A DNA stretch of 64,000 bases from Lagopus muta (lineage: Eukaryota; Chordata; Aves; Galliformes; Phasianidae), in contig NC_064443.1 in NCBI RefSeq assembly GCF_023343835.1, forward strand, positions 124,001 through 188,000, read 5' to 3'. The notes under the pieces are model-generated. The model was given only the letters and a program-made list of their open reading frames with translations, was not told the origin of the DNA and ran no database searches. This document shows, piece by piece, positions 42,642 through 55,665 of this stretch. Within the stretch, counting starts at the first letter, position 1, and each line of letters opens with the position of its first letter. The position numbers were made by a program, and so were the translations under genes.

Positions 42642-43994
42642 AAGCACTGAAGTAACAGTGGGAGATCTAAATGAAAAAGAATACAAGGAAAACCAACATA
42701 GAATGTTTTAGCAGGGAGCAAGCTTTGTTGTTGTAGAGGGAAAATTGCATAAAAGTGGGCACCAAAGCCAAGGTGCTTCTATCCACTGTGCTCATAAGAA
42801 AACATTCTTCTGTAAATGATTAAGGCCCCCCATTCAAGACATTTTATCTACACCCATAGCAAAGAGTAAAAGATTGCCATCCAGGTTGACAGAAAAAAAT
42901 CATAATCCTTGCTATGCTTGAAGATGTGATAAAAAGACCATTTCCATTGCCTCTTCACTAGAAACCAAATGAGAAACAAACAAAATGTCTCCAAGGAGGA
43001 CATCTCTCTTGCCTCCAAAGTCTGAAAGATTCCCCAAAATAGTTGAGAGCTACATGGTTGTCCAAACTGCCTTTCCACACTGAGTTGCCGATATTTGCCT
43101 GTGAAATTATGGAAGGTCCTTTAAGCCATGGTTTTGTCAAAACAAGGATCTGTAAGGAAAAATAAATCTTACTAAATTTTGAAATCACCAATGTTATTGC
43201 AGGTCTTTAAAAGGTCAAAAGAACAGACATGGAAAAAAACATTTCAAAGTGAATTCATCAACAAAAGGAGTGTGTGCTGGTGACAGTTGTGAAATACATG
43301 TGCATTTTTACTGAAATAGGCTAAGTTGATAGCAGGATTTTTGAAGAGTAATGAGATGAGCTATAGGTGTCAGATGATCAGTAAAAGATTAGAATGCTTT
43401 TAGGATTAGCATCAGAAAACTGTTACAAGGCAGTATGAGTGAAAGAAGAGATGCAACCTTTGTATGAATATGATATGGACAAATACACAAAGGAGCCATT
43501 GCACACCTGTAGCTGCTCTTTCATTTCCTTCATGCTTTCACTCTGCACCATTTTTCCCCTGCTCTGAGTGAGAGACATCTGAGTCAAGTGTCCTGAGTTA
43601 AAAACATTCTGGTGCAACCTTAAATAATCACTGGGATGGGTCAGACAACCCACTAGATCCCAGGCCCATGGACCCAGAGAAAGAACCCAATCCATCTCCT
43701 GCAGATGAAACAGCTGCTACTCTGAGTAGTCTTTCTTGTATTTCTGCAGTCTCTGCTAGGATCCTTCATTAGAAAGACACAGTCTCAAAAGATAATACAC
43801 AAAGCAGGCCTCATACCTTATTTCATGCATGATGTCTTTTTTCTTTTCTTCCCTAAAGAGAAATTCATCCTCTTTCTTCACTTCTCAGATCTCACACAGA
43901 GACATTTTTAGCATCTATCACTATTAGTAAGCTATAAATGGGCAGATATGGGGAACAAAGTAGGTACCTCAGCAAGTAAGCATTTTTCCCCTAC
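42642..43994. other. No recognised feature
   Basis: AT-rich DNA; short frames only. Confidence 0.4.
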
Positions 43995-45320
43995 TCCAGG
44001 GAAGGTGATGGAGCAGATTGTCTTGGGGGAGACCATGTAGCATGTGCGGGGTGACTGGGGGGGGGATCAGGCCTAGCCAGCATGAGTTCGTGAAGGGCAG
44101 GTCCTGTTTGACCAACCTGATCTTCTTCTATGATCTAGTGACCCATCTGGTGGATGAGGAAAAGGCTGTTGATGTTGTCTACCTAGACTTCAGCAAAGCC
44201 TTTGACATTGTCTCCCACAGTATTCTCCTGCAGAAGCTGGCAGCCCAAGGCTTGGATGGGTACACTCTTGGCTGGGTGAGGAGCTGGCTGGAGGGCTGAG
44301 CTCAGAGAGTGGTGGTGAATGGAGTTAAATCCAGCTGGCGACCGGTTGTGAGTGGTGTTCCCCAGGGGTCGGTGCTGGGGCCTGTCCTCAATATCTTGAT
44401 TGATGACCTGGATGAGGGCATCGAGTGCACCCTCAGTAAATTTGCAGATGACACCAAATTGGCTGGAAGTATGGATCTGCCTGGGGGTAGCGAGGCCATG
44501 CAGAGGGATCTGGACAGGCGGGAGAGCTGGGCTGAAGCCAATGGGATGAGTTTCAACAAGGCCAAATACCGGGTCCTGCACTTCGGCTACAACAACCCCA
44601 GGTGACGCTACAGGCTTGGGGCGGTGTGGCTGGAGAACTGTGTAGAGGAAATGGACCTGGGGGTATTGATTGATGCTCGGCTGAACATGAGCCGACAGTG
44701 TGCCCAGGTGGCCAAGAAGGCCAATGGCATCCTGGCTTGCATCAGAAACAGCGTTGCAAGCAGGAACAGAGAGTTTCCCTGTACTCAGCACTGGTGAGGC
44801 CGCACCTCAAGTACCGTGTCCAGTTTTGGGCCCCTCACTGCAAGAAAGACATCGAGGCCCTGGAACGCGTTCAGAGGAGGGCAACAAAGCTGGTGAGGGG
44901 TCTGGAACACAGGGCTGATGAGGAGAGGCTGAAGGAGCTGGAAACGTTCAGCCTGGAGAAGAGGAGGCTCAGGAGAGTCCTCGTTGCTCTCTATAACTTC
45001 CTGAAGGGAGGTTGTAGTGAGCTGGGGGTCGGCCTCTTCTCTCATGTCATTAGTGATAGGACCAGAGGAAATGGTTTCAAGCTACGACAGGGGAGATTCA
45101 GGCTGGACATCAGGAAGTGTTACTTTTCAGAAAGGGTGGTCAGGCACTTGAATGGACTGCCCAGGGAGGCGGTGGAGTCACCGACCCTGGGGGTGTTCAA
45201 GGAAAGACTGGATGTTGTGTTGAGGGACATGGTTTAATGGGAGCTATTGGTAATAGGCAAACGGTTGGACTGGATGATCTTTTAGGTCTTTTCCAACCTT
45301 GGTGATTCTATGATTCTATC
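43995..45320 (+). mobile_element. CR1 LINE with 3' terminus (about 1.3 kb, 5'-truncated)
   Basis: The best-preserved CR1 here. It carries YLDFSKAFDIVSHS (about 44180), [13 protein letters not shown] (about 44350), the catalytic FADD (about 44445), the tail with KANGILACI and [14 protein letters not shown] (about 44720-44905), the 3' UTR and the terminal tggtgattctatgattctat (45300). Frame breaks at 44298, 44602 and about 44795. Endonuclease and ORF1 are missing. Confidence 0.95.
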
Positions 45321-45712
45321 TATTCTGTTTTCAAAGCACAGTTTGAATACTATGCAGTAAATAAGGTATCGGGCTGTTCACAGAACAGAAAAATGTAAAA
45401 GATTGAGAAGTTGCTGACTAAGTAAGCGACTTACATTCCGTACCTAAGATGAAGACTTGACAAAAAATAGCAAGTGATCATATGATTCAAGGCTGTACAA
45501 TAACGGATCCTCAATGGCACATGAATAACATTTCATTGGGAAATATTAAATGTAGCATTTGCAAATGTTTATGTGTCTGACTTTGCACTTTAATACTACT
45601 ATTTCTCTGCAAGAGTTCTGTTATCTAGTTAGTACATGAAACAGGAATACTATCAGGGACTGACAATTATGCAGGAGTATTCTTGTTAAGTGTGGCAATA
45701 CACAAGGGTCTG
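45321..45712. other. No recognised feature
   Basis: AT-rich spacer between the CR1 and the unclassified repeat. Confidence 0.4.
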
Positions 45713-46480
45713 AACCCTTCTTTTTTTTCTTGGCTCCAGGCTTGCTTTTTGAGGTATTTTTGGGGATAAGACTCTAACTGACTTATCCAGGAGGTGACTC
45801 ATGAGTGTCACTGTGTGGCAATCAACATAACTTTGTGGACATTTGAAAGCATTTCCTTTGGAACTCTTTGCCTTCAGAAGAGAGTTCTCAGGAGCTTTTA
45901 CTAGCAGAAGATCTGGCCTGTGAGCAAATAACTCCAGCTTCGTGTGGGAGATTGGTGAATTATACCATCACATACTGTGAAAAACAGGATGCAGGTGAGC
46001 ACCTCCCAGCTCCCTCTTCTTTGCTGACAAGATGTGGAAGATGGGAACCAAGGAGTTTCTGCTGAGATCCCAAAGCCAGAAGCTGCCACTCCAAAGAGAG
46101 CTGACTCGATCACTTTGGACTTATTTATAGAAGTTGGTACTGTTGCCACTGTTGTCATCATCAACCAAACAACAACCCTTGACAACCCATCACTTCTGAA
46201 GATCAGTGTCTGAACTATGAACCAAACCTAGTGGTGACTATCTCTCTCCTGCTTCCTGCAAAGACTCCTTGCTTTTATTTCCTGTCTTTATCACCCACCT
46301 TCCCTTCCCCATCTCCTTCAACAACTAGGATTTGTAGTAATCTGCTTGGGCTAACATTTCACCCATCGTCCCCTAATCTCGCCATCAGGCATACGTATAT
46401 TAAAAGAACCTTCTCTCCCTCCCGTATTAGGGAGACAAAGGTACCATATTACAAATAAATACCAGTGGAATGATGATAGA
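45713..46480 (+). repeat. Unclassified dispersed repeat with Cys-rich protein remnant (copy 2)
   Basis: Inverted counterpart of 4251-5100, diverged. On plus: LLLAEDLACEQITPASCG (about 45900-45950), YCEKQDAGEHLPA (about 45974), then after frame breaks VGTVATVVIINQTTTLDNPS with LLKI and stop (about 46130-46215), then an untranslated-looking 3' part to about 46480 with AATAAA near 46455. It begins at the T run at 45720, as does the other copy, so that is probably the element edge. Confidence 0.6.
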
Positions 46481-48447
46481 GGTAGAAAGATATAGAGATG
46501 TTAATCTAAACTTGTATTTCACTAAAGAATACCTCTGGATTTATTTTTGGACTTCATTTTATTTTGAAAAATTTTCACAAATACTACCCACAGTCTCTGA
46601 AAAAATTGGTCAATGTAACACGAAAGAAGTGAAGGAACTCCATCTCCAAAGCTACTTCAACTTCTTCAATGCCTTCCCGGCACCTCTGTCAAACAGTGTA
46701 ACAGAGTGTGTATTTATTACATCAAAGGATAGAAGCACTGGAGGAAGGTCTCGTTATCTGAGCTGGAAGTGCCTTCATAGGATCACAGTGCTAAATAAGC
46801 CCCTTTGACAACAAAACAAAGTCCAAAATGGACTCACAAATCACAAGTGTTTAAAATCCAAGAGTAGAAATAGCTTTGTTTTAGATATATTGTTCTTAGC
46901 ATTTTGTTTTTTCTGTTTCAAATGTAAGAGGTAAGTTCCAATGACTTAATTACAATATGCAAGTAACTCTTACTGATCAGAAACATCAGTCTACAAAAAG
47001 TAGCAAGAAAAATGGACTTGCAACTTAGGAGTTTCAATTTAATTCAACACTATATAAAAAACAGCACACACTGTTCTAGCCATGGAGAAGTGCTAGACTC
47101 AAAGAAGTAGCTCAGGTCACAGAATCATTTATGCACAGATAGTTATGCTCTAATTATGTGAAGAGGAAGTAATTCTACAGTTATTGAAATGGTGCTGACA
47201 TTTCTGGTGCACTGGTATGGATTCTGAGACAGGAAGTAGGCTTTAATCACACCATATTTTCAAAGCCCTTCTAACTTCTTGTTAGAACTGAGCAATGGAG
47301 GATAATTCTAATGTTCATTCAACCTCCCTTTACATTTTGAGATAATCAGCACGACTTGACTCCTAACTGTTTACAGTATGCTGACATCCAGTTCCAATCA
47401 AAGAGATCTGTATCTGTATTTTCACAAATTCTCTTTTCCTTAAAAAATCTGTTGTTTTTGTTTTGTCACAGCCAATTTTCCTTTCTCTTAACAAAATGGA
47501 ATTTGCAGGACCAGTGGTGCTTGTCACTGATTCTCCCTCATCTGATCTGCTTCTTGCTATTGAGTTGGTTCTCCCAGGAGTTCTGTTCTGCCACAAGCAA
47601 ATGACAAAGGATCATGCCTTTGAACTAGAAGAACAGTTCCTGTACTGAAATTCAATAAAGAAATCTTTCTAATTTTTCTGTTCAAGAACACTGCCAGTGT
47701 TTTCATATTTAACTGTTGTAGTGGAATTTCAAGGTCTCAGCCTGAACCAGTGGGTAAGTTTCATGAGTACATGAGTGTCTGGAGTGAGCACGGGGGGTTT
47801 AGAGCCACCCCTCTGTCTCCATGATATTTCAGGTCCCATCCGAGTCTGCACAGGTCCCCATTGCCCCTGCCATTCTCTGCTGCAGCCCGATGGTACGAAT
47901 GAGATAGGCTCACATTCCTCTGCTCATCCTTTTCTCTAAACTGTTACCAGGAGGGGTGAGTTAATTCCTCTTGGATATCTTTTCCTATGGCACCTATTTC
48001 TCAAATAAAGGCTCTGTCATTACTTTCCTTTGCTCTACAACTGGTTGAGACTTTGACTGTAGTTCAGAATACACAGGATTCAAAGTTAAATCTAGAGGTT
48101 ACCTTATGGGCAAAAACTGTGACACAGGTGGGCAGCACATTTACTATATGTAGAACAGAGACTTTTCACGCTCTTTTCCCTTTGCAAAAGATCATAATAA
48201 TAACAATTATTTTTTTTTCACTAGTTTATCCTCTGGGAAGTTCTTCTCATGTTTTAGATGAGTTCCCACGAGGTACATACACGGTTCTATTCCCTTTGGC
48301 CAGTAATTAAATACACACTGTAAACTGTTTTTTTACAGTATATGTAAAAAAAAAACAACCAAAAAAACCACGTACAGTTTCCATAGTTTACAACAGTATT
48401 TGATCATTCTAAGATCAGGGTTTTCTCATTGTCCTTTATTAACCTAG
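46481..48447. other. No recognised gene
   Basis: AT-rich. A 112-residue open frame at 46470-46808 has no known motif. 47730-48010 is more GC-rich and ends with aataaaggctctg, so it may be an LTR relic, but no boundary could be set. Confidence 0.4.
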
Positions 48448-48840
48448 AGCATGGTTGTCCAACATTTTTGCTTACCTGGGCTGCACAGAGTAACAGGAAT
48501 TGTCATGGGCTGCATACAAAATCTATAATAAAATGCATGTTTTACATATTTTTGTAAAAACATGAAAAACAGGGAACAACAAAAACTAGTGGGATGTTAG
48601 ACCTTGCTTTTGTGAAATTGATACATCAGGTTTGTTCAATAGCAGCAGTTGCCACTCCTAGTGAATTCTCAAGGTGTTCATCAGCAATTTTTGATGAAAT
48701 ATTACTCTTCCAGTGCTTCACCTTTGACAATAATTTTTCACAAATGTACATATGTACAATCAATGAAAGTACAGATGCTATAGCTATGAAATGTATCAAA
48801 GGGCTGGGCTATGCAGTTATTGCACCAAAGCAGAAAAGAT
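48448..48840 (+). mobile_element. Possible hAT/Charlie-type DNA transposon fragment
   Basis: Starts gcatggttgtccaacatttt followed by gggctgca and a second gggctgcata, a pattern seen at the ends of Charlie-like hAT elements. The rest is AT-rich with a broken frame. Only one end is visible and no target duplication was identified. Confidence 0.35.
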
Positions 48841-48845
48841 AGAAG

Positions 48846-49076
48846 TCTTACCGACATCCTGGGCTTGCTTATGAAACTCCAGTGGAATGGATCTCCAGAA
48901 GAGATCTTTCCCCACTGGCAGTCAGCTCTGAAATGGGCCTAGGAGAGGTGGAGCCAGGCTCAATCCCTTCCGGCAGCACAGCTGAATTGCCTTCACCTGT
49001 GTTCCTGTGGCTGACTCTTTTCTCACCTCAGATGATCAACCAGATGTTCAGGCCGTGATTCAGCAGTTCCCATACA
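48846..49076 (-). mobile_element. ERVL-type LTR fragment
   Basis: Related to 18207-18524: on minus it starts TGTATGGGAACTGCTGAATC at 49076 and shares ggcctgaac, atcacctgaggtg, aggtgaaggcaatt and gaagatctcttctggagatc. The 3' part is lost at about 48846. Confidence 0.65.
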
Positions 49077-49107
49077 ATGTACAACCAAAAAAGTGATATG
49101 GATTACA

Positions 49108-50100
49108 ACTTTTCTGGGCAGCCTGTTCCAGCAGCTTACCACTCTCTCAATGAAATAGTTCCCTGACATCTAATATGAACCTCCCTTCTTTCAGTTTAAA
49201 ACGGTTCCCCATTGCTCTATCACTGTTCATCCATGTGAAATTTGACTTCCACTCCTGCTAATAAGCTCCATTTAAGTATTGGAAGGCCACAATGAAGTCT
49301 GCCCTCAGCCTTTTCCTCTCTGGGTTGAACAAGCCAAGCTCCCTCAGCCTTTCTTTGTAGGAGTGGTGCTCCATCCCTCTGATTGCCTTCCTGGCCCTCC
49401 TCTGGACCCATTTCAAAAGCTCTACATCTTCTCTTTGTGGAGGGTCTCAGGCCTGAAGACAATACTCCAGATGGGACCTCACAAGGACAAAATGGGGGGA
49501 ATAATCACCTTCCTTGCACTGCTGGCCATCTCTCTTTTGATGTAGCCCAGGATACTGTTGGCTTTCCAGGCCTTAGGTACGAATTGTTGGCTCAGGTTAT
49601 CTTTTCCATCTACCGGGAGCCCGAAGTCCTTCTCAGTAGGGTTGCTCTCAAGGAGTTCTCCCAGTCTGTATGTGCGTCTGGGACTGCAACAGACCAAGTG
49701 CAACACTTCGCACTTGATCTTGCTGAACATCATTACTTTCTTGTGGGAAAAATTCACAAGCCTGTTCAAATCCTTCCAGGTGGCATCCCTTTCTTCTGTT
49801 ATATCACCTGTACCACTTAAATTGATGTTGTCTGCAAACTTGCTGAGGGTGCACTTGATCCCATCATCTATGTCTATTAATAAAGTTGTTAAAGAGCACT
49901 ACTCCCAAGAGATACTACTGGAAGTCGCTACTCCTCACCAGCCTCCACCTGTTGACCATATCCCACAGGCTGTGACTTTTGAATCAATTCCTTATCCACC
50001 AAATAGTTCACCCTTTGAATCCAGTGTAGAGATAAGGTTGTGAAATGAGACCACATCAAAGGCCTTGCAGATGTTCAGATCAGACAACCCTTCGCTGACT
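49108..50100 (-). mobile_element. CR1 LINE fragment
   Basis: Antisense CR1 from the 3' UTR (gggcagcctgttccagcagc) through the ORF2 tail (ctccctcagcctttctttgt, about 49345) to the RT end. Many frame breaks; the catalytic FADD region is only vaguely preserved (about 49830). Confidence 0.9.
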
Positions 50101-50589
50101 TGTTTGAACTCAATCATTTTATCACTTCATAGTTATGCTGTGTAGTGCTACAGTTGTTGAAAAAAAGGACTGATTACTAAAGAATACTCCAAAATATTCC
50201 AGCACTTGAAGTATGAGACTTCACCAAGCACTGCGAAAAAACTGGGCTTTGTAATTCTCTCGTTCATCCAATTTGCATGTGTAGGACAGATTTGCGTTTT
50301 GCTAAACTGCATGAATGAGGGAATATTTTACTCCATACACAATTGTATGTTTCACAGTTTAGATTCTTGCAAGGCTTTCTATAGGTCTCCTTTGAGACTC
50401 TGAATTAACAGGCTAAATAAAAGGTTTTGCTTCATGAAATATATTAATACCTTACGAGTAGGTATTTCTGTTCTTTCACAGTTCCCTGAATGAGTACATT
50501 CTGGTACACAGTCATTGTTCTTTGTTTCTTCGGGATTATGGGAGGAATGTACCACACAATGGGATGTGCCTGTGGAGAACACACTACTA
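50101..50589. other. No recognised feature
   Basis: AT-rich spacer between two CR1 fragments. Confidence 0.4.
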
Positions 50590-51570
50590 AAATGACTGGT
50601 GGTGGATGGAGATAAATGCAGCTGGCAACCCGTCACGAGTGCTATTCCCCAGGGGTCGGTGCTGAGGCCTGTCCTCTTCTATATCCTTATTGATGACCTG
50701 GATGAGGGCATTGAGTGCACACTCAGGAAGTTTGTGAATGGCACCAAGATGTCTGGAAGTGTCAATCTGCCTGGGGGTAGCGAGGCCCTACAGAGGGATC
50801 TGGACAGGCTGGAGAGCTGGGCTGAACCCAATTGGATGAGGTTCAACAAGACCAAATGCCAGAATCACCGACCCTGGAGGTGCTCAAGGAATGGTTGGAT
50901 TTTGTGTTGAGGAACATGGCTTAGTGAGTACTATTGGTGATAGGTGGATGGTTGGATTGGATGATCTTGAAGGTCTTTTCCAACCTTGGTGATTCTGTGA
51001 TCCTGTGATTCCTGCACTTCAGCCACAAAAGCCCCAGGCTTGGGGTGGAGTGGCTGGAAGACTGTGTAGAGGAAAAAGACCTGGGAAAAGATATTGAAGC
51101 TCTGGAGCGGGTTCAAAGAAGGGCAACAAAGAAGGTGAGGGATCTGGAGCACAGGCCTGATGAGGAGTGGCTGAAGGAGCTGGGATTGTTCAGTCTGGAG
51201 AAGAGGAGGCTCAGGAGAGACCTCATTGCTCTCTATAGCTACCTGAAGGGAGGTTGCAGTTAGCTGGGGGTCAGCTTTTTCTTTCGTGTAACTGGTGATA
51301 GAACTAGAGGGAATGGCTTCAAGCTGCACCAGAGATTCAGGCTGGATGTTAGGAAATAGTGCTTCTCTGTAAGAGTGGTCAGGCACTGGAATGGGCTGTT
51401 CAGAAAAGTGATGGTGTCACTGACCCTGGAGGCGTTCAAGGAATGTTTCAAGGATTTTGTGTTGAGGGACATGGTTTAGTGAAAACTATTGGTGATAGGT
51501 GGATGGTTGGATTGGATGATCTTGTAGGTCTTTTCCAACTTTGGTGTTTGTGTGCTTCTGCGATACTGTG
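50590..51570 (+). mobile_element. CR1 LINE with a second CR1 3' end nested inside
   Basis: RT part at 50590-50861 ([11 protein letters not shown]; the catalytic FADD has become FVNG at about 50735), interrupted by 50862-51012, then the same element resumes (tgcacttcagccacaaaagc) through the tail ([16 protein letters not shown], about 51100) to its own 3' end near 51555. Confidence 0.9.
50862..51012 (+). mobile_element. Nested CR1 3' end insertion
   Basis: About 150 bp of CR1 3' UTR (gaatcaccgaccctggaggt ... ttggattggatgatcttgaa ... ttctgtgatcctgtgatt) lying exactly between the two halves of another CR1 in the same orientation. Confidence 0.8.
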
Positions 51571-51701
51571 AAAGCAGTTCTGTGAGCAAGATTTATTGAT
51601 GTTAGATTTGAATTTGCAGCTCACCTTCTTTGTATTGGTCATTTGGTGTTTCCAGACCTGCTTAAATTTGATTGCAGTTATGTGTTTATTTTCCAGGTGT
51701 T

Positions 51702-51732
<31 letters not shown>
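51702..51732 (+). repeat. (GTT)n microsatellite
   Basis: Ten GTT units followed by three ATTT units. Confidence 0.95.
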
Positions 51733-51736
<4 letters not shown>

Positions 51737-51739
51737 TTA

Positions 51740-54562
51740 TTTATTTCCTATGGCATAGTCATCTTTTCAGTGTAGTTTGTGATTTGTTGTGCAACATTTC
51801 ACTTTATGCTATTCTTAAATCCTCATCACTACATTGCTGTTATTAGAATGCTGACTACACTCTTTTTCACTGAAAGAAAAGCTCTGGATTTTAGTAACAT
51901 TTTCTCCTTTTTTTTTTTTTTTCTTTTTCTTTTTTTTAACATGTATGATAGTCTATCCAGAAAGCTGCTAAATCTAAGAACTTTTTGCATAACAAATTCA
52001 GTATATTGTTCAGCAATACGTTCTTGAAAGTGCAGCTGAAACATAATTCATATTCTTCGTTTCAGCAAGTTTTCAAAAGAACGTTCTGAGTTCAAGATAA
52101 ATGAGTGTTTTTACAGCAAGGTAAAGGTGATTTTCATACTGCTTTCTCGTGCACATAGCTAATTTGGAAGTATGCAAAATTGTTTTAGAGGCAGAATGTT
52201 CTTGTTTCACAGTATTGCATATATGCAATCGTGCATTCGAGACGGAGGAAACCTGCCTAGGTATTTTTATTACTTGAAGAACTGTAGGAAATAAACATTG
52301 TAAGTTCTGTCTCCATTCCAAATCCTGTTATTTCAGTCTGATTTTACTCTCTTTATAGTAGGCCGCTTCATTAGTACTTGGCGAATTAAAACATTGGATA
52401 GACTAAAGTTGCTATCCATATTTTTGCCATTAATAATAATAATCATTGACATTGTGAAACCCTGATTATTTTGATTTATTTTCTGTTCAAGTGAAATCAA
52501 AGATTTGACTAAGGCTTTCAATTTTTTTCTATTTTAATTATCCACTCCTGCACTCTTTCTTACCACACCTTCTATTTTTTCGACTTCATAACCTTCATTA
52601 TTTTAATATTAAGCTTTAACATGTATGCTTTTTTCTAACTCTTAGCTTGCTTAGTTTATAATTAGGAAAAAAATCATGCTGAACAATAGAAAATGTGTTT
52701 ATATTGTCGTTTATAGAAACTGATAGATCCTAAGCCTTTTCACATGTACTGTTCTCATTAATTCTTACAATTTTGGAAAAAAATATATAGAAGACTTGTA
52801 ATGACAACATATTCTCACAGCAACTGGGCTTATTAGCATCTTAGTGGATATTCTTTTTCATGTATTTTATTATTTTATTTGCCTGAAGTATGCCAGCCAT
52901 TTGAATCTCAGAGGCCATGCATTAACCTACAGCTACCATCTAAACTATCACAAACTGCTGTTCTGAATACTGATTGTTCAACAGTGTTAAGCTCAAGGAG
53001 CAGATCAATGCAAAGAATAGATTACTTTGTATTATACTTAGTTATGTCAATATGTTATATCTAGCATGCACTGTGCACTGCTGTAACTTTCTGAAATATC
53101 TGTAACATTCCAGTTATTTACAGTGACTTTGGAGTCTTATTACATATAGTGAGTAAATATTATCATGAAAATTCCCCAAATATCTCTTCTGCATTCATCT
53201 GTCATGCTTTTGCTTGCTATCAAAAAATCACATGGAATGTTTATAAAGGATGTTATGTGCTGAAGACATATAAATTGTTTCCTTCCATGTAACAGACATG
53301 CACACTGACAACTGATTCCTGAGAAGACTATTGACAATAAAATAAGTATTTCACTGAAATAAAACCCAATGCATGTTCAAGGTTTATCGACATTCTATTA
53401 GATATAATTCCATATAAAAATGAATTCACACTGTTAAATTTTCAGATGCAGGAAAAAAATAACTGAATGTTTGTGGAGATTTTAACTGGTAGCAAAATAC
53501 AGGTAGAAGCCCAAAAATTACTTCCTAAGCAATTCCACATTATCTTCAAATCCCTTACAATCTTTCATTCTTATTCTTTAAAAGACAAGTAGTACATTTT
53601 TCAGTCAAATTAACTTAATTGGTTAGGTACTGTTAAACTCATAGTCAGTGCATTGAAATGTTACAGTCCGCAATAACTTAAAACAGAACACTATTTTAAC
53701 CGTATCTAAATGACATTATTGTAAGAAAAAAAATTAGTCAAATTGTTGCTCCACCATCAGTGTTTAGGTAATAACACACGACTATTTATAATAACAATAA
53801 CAATAGTTGTAAAAAAATTCTACAATCTGCGCTACTTCTGGGCTATGAAGGCAATCTCTGTATCCAGTACAAGAATTTAGGATCAGCCTATTATTTTTAT
53901 ACCATGATTTATAGTACCGTCATTCAAATCCTGAGCAAAATAAAACTTAACTTCTTACTTTGGCCTCTACCATCTGAAGAAAATCATTTATTTTGCTCTC
54001 AGTCATGGTATACACACTGACATCGATCACATTACTGCTGTTCTTTGCTCAGTTCATACACACAAACAGAAATAGCTTACAGTACATTTTAGACATAATG
54101 GCAGCGTAACACCAGCAGGGATTGAACTTGTGATACCTAACAAAATCATTCACTTAAATTAAAATATTTAGCTCTTTCATCCAAGACTGGAGCAGACCAT
54201 ACCATATGAATTATACAGTTACTATTAGTGCTGTAAAAATACTACACTGAGATTGATCTTTGCGTAAATATATTTCTATAGGACTTTGGTTTACAACCTC
54301 ATTTATGTAGGAGACTAAGACACTATGCTGCTGTTAGAGAAAATAGATTTATTGTTCACAAAGAGCTACTGCTGAGGAATGTTAAAGTCACCTTTAAATC
54401 AGTACTATTAGAGAAATGTAAATTAAAATCTTGTGGCAAAAGTTATTCCAGGTAATCATAATAAAATAAATTAGCTATCAATTCCAAATAATGTGCTCTA
54501 TCTTTTCACTAGTAAAACATTTCTGATTGCTTACACACTGAATAGAAATAAAATATCATCCT
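51740..54562. other. No recognised feature
   Basis: Nearly 3 kb of AT-rich DNA with no gene, tandem array or transposon recognised; T-rich tracts at 51908-51938. Confidence 0.45.
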
Positions 54563-54582
54563 TAAAAAAAAAAAAAAAAAAC
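54563..54582. repeat. A homopolymer
   Basis: About 18 consecutive A, 30 bp before the hexamer array. Confidence 0.9.
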
Positions 54583-54613
54583 AACCAACAATCTTTCCAG
54601 TAATGACCTAGTT

Positions 54614-54693
54614 CAAGGAAAAGGAAAAGGAAAAGGAAAAGGAAAAGGAAAAGGAAAAGGAAAAGGAAAAGGAAAAGGAAAAGGAAAAGGAAA
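54614..54693 (+). repeat. (GGAAAA)n microsatellite
   Basis: Thirteen perfect hexamers directly before a CR1 fragment. Confidence 0.97.
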
Positions 54694-54699
54694 AAGCTG

Positions 54700-55665
54700 G
54701 ACACTGCTCTGAAACGTGGACACTCACAACTCCTTGGTGCCAGATGGATTGCACCCTGGAGTGCTAAGGGAGTTGGTGGATGTGGTTGCCAAACCACACT
54801 CCATCATCCTTCAACAGTCCTGGCTAACTGGGAATGTCCGGGTGGACTGGAGACTGGCAGATATGAAGACCATCTTCAGAAAGGGCGAGGAAGATGATTC
54901 TGGTAGCTACAGACCTATCGGTCTCACCATGGTGCCATGGAAGGTCATGAAATGGATAATCTTGGGAGCCACCATGGATCAATGAAAGGTCAGCCATGGG
55001 ATCAGACCCAGACAGTATGGGTCTATGAATGGAAGATCCTGTCTGACAAACCTGATTTTGTTCTATGACAGGGTGACCTGCTTAGTGGATGAAGGTAAGG
55101 CTGTTGATGTGGTCTTCAGTAAAGTCTTTGACACTGCCCCCCACAGCATCCTTGTGGAGAAGCTGGCTGCCCATGGTTTGGATGGGCATTCGCTCGGCTG
55201 GATGAAACACTGGCTGGATGGCCGAACTCAAAGAGTTGTGGTCAGTGGAGTTAAATCCAGTTGGAGGCCAGTCACGAGCATTGTCCCCCAGGGCTCTGTT
55301 CTAGGGCCGCTTCTATTTAACATCCTGATTAATGATCTTGATGAGGGGATGAGTGCACCCTCAGTAAGTTTGCCGATAACACCAAGTTGGTAGGGAGTGT
55401 TGTTCTGCCAGAGGGAGGAAAGGCATTACAGAGGGACCTGAATCAATGAGCCAAGGTAAACTGTATGAGTTTCAATAGAATCAAGTGTCAGGTCCGGCAT
55501 TTTGGTCACAACAACCCCAGGCAACCCCAGGCTTAGGGAGGAGTGGCTGGAAAGCCGCCTGACAGAAAGGGACCTTGGTGTGCTGATGGACAGTTGGCTG
55601 AATATGAGCCAGCAGTGCGCCCAGGTAGCCAAGAAAGCCAATGGCTTGTATCAGGAATGGTGAGC
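54700..55665 (+). mobile_element. CR1 LINE fragment, RT region, catalytically dead
   Basis: PDGLHPGVLRELVDVVAKP (about 54740), GSYRPIGLT (about 54900), [21 protein letters not shown] (about 55285). Motif A has lost its YLD ([10 protein letters not shown], about 55110) and motif C reads FADN instead of FADD (about 55370). Truncated before the 3' end at about 55665. Confidence 0.92.

Noticed and set aside
42000-42721. Open frames over 200 codons on both strands (GEGEG..., KERKG..., LPCLA...)
   Set aside because: They are translations of stop-free pentamer and hexamer microsatellites; no start context, splice signals or conservation.
46470-46808. 112-codon frame
   Set aside because: No motif or paralogue in the window; AT-rich chance frame is more likely.
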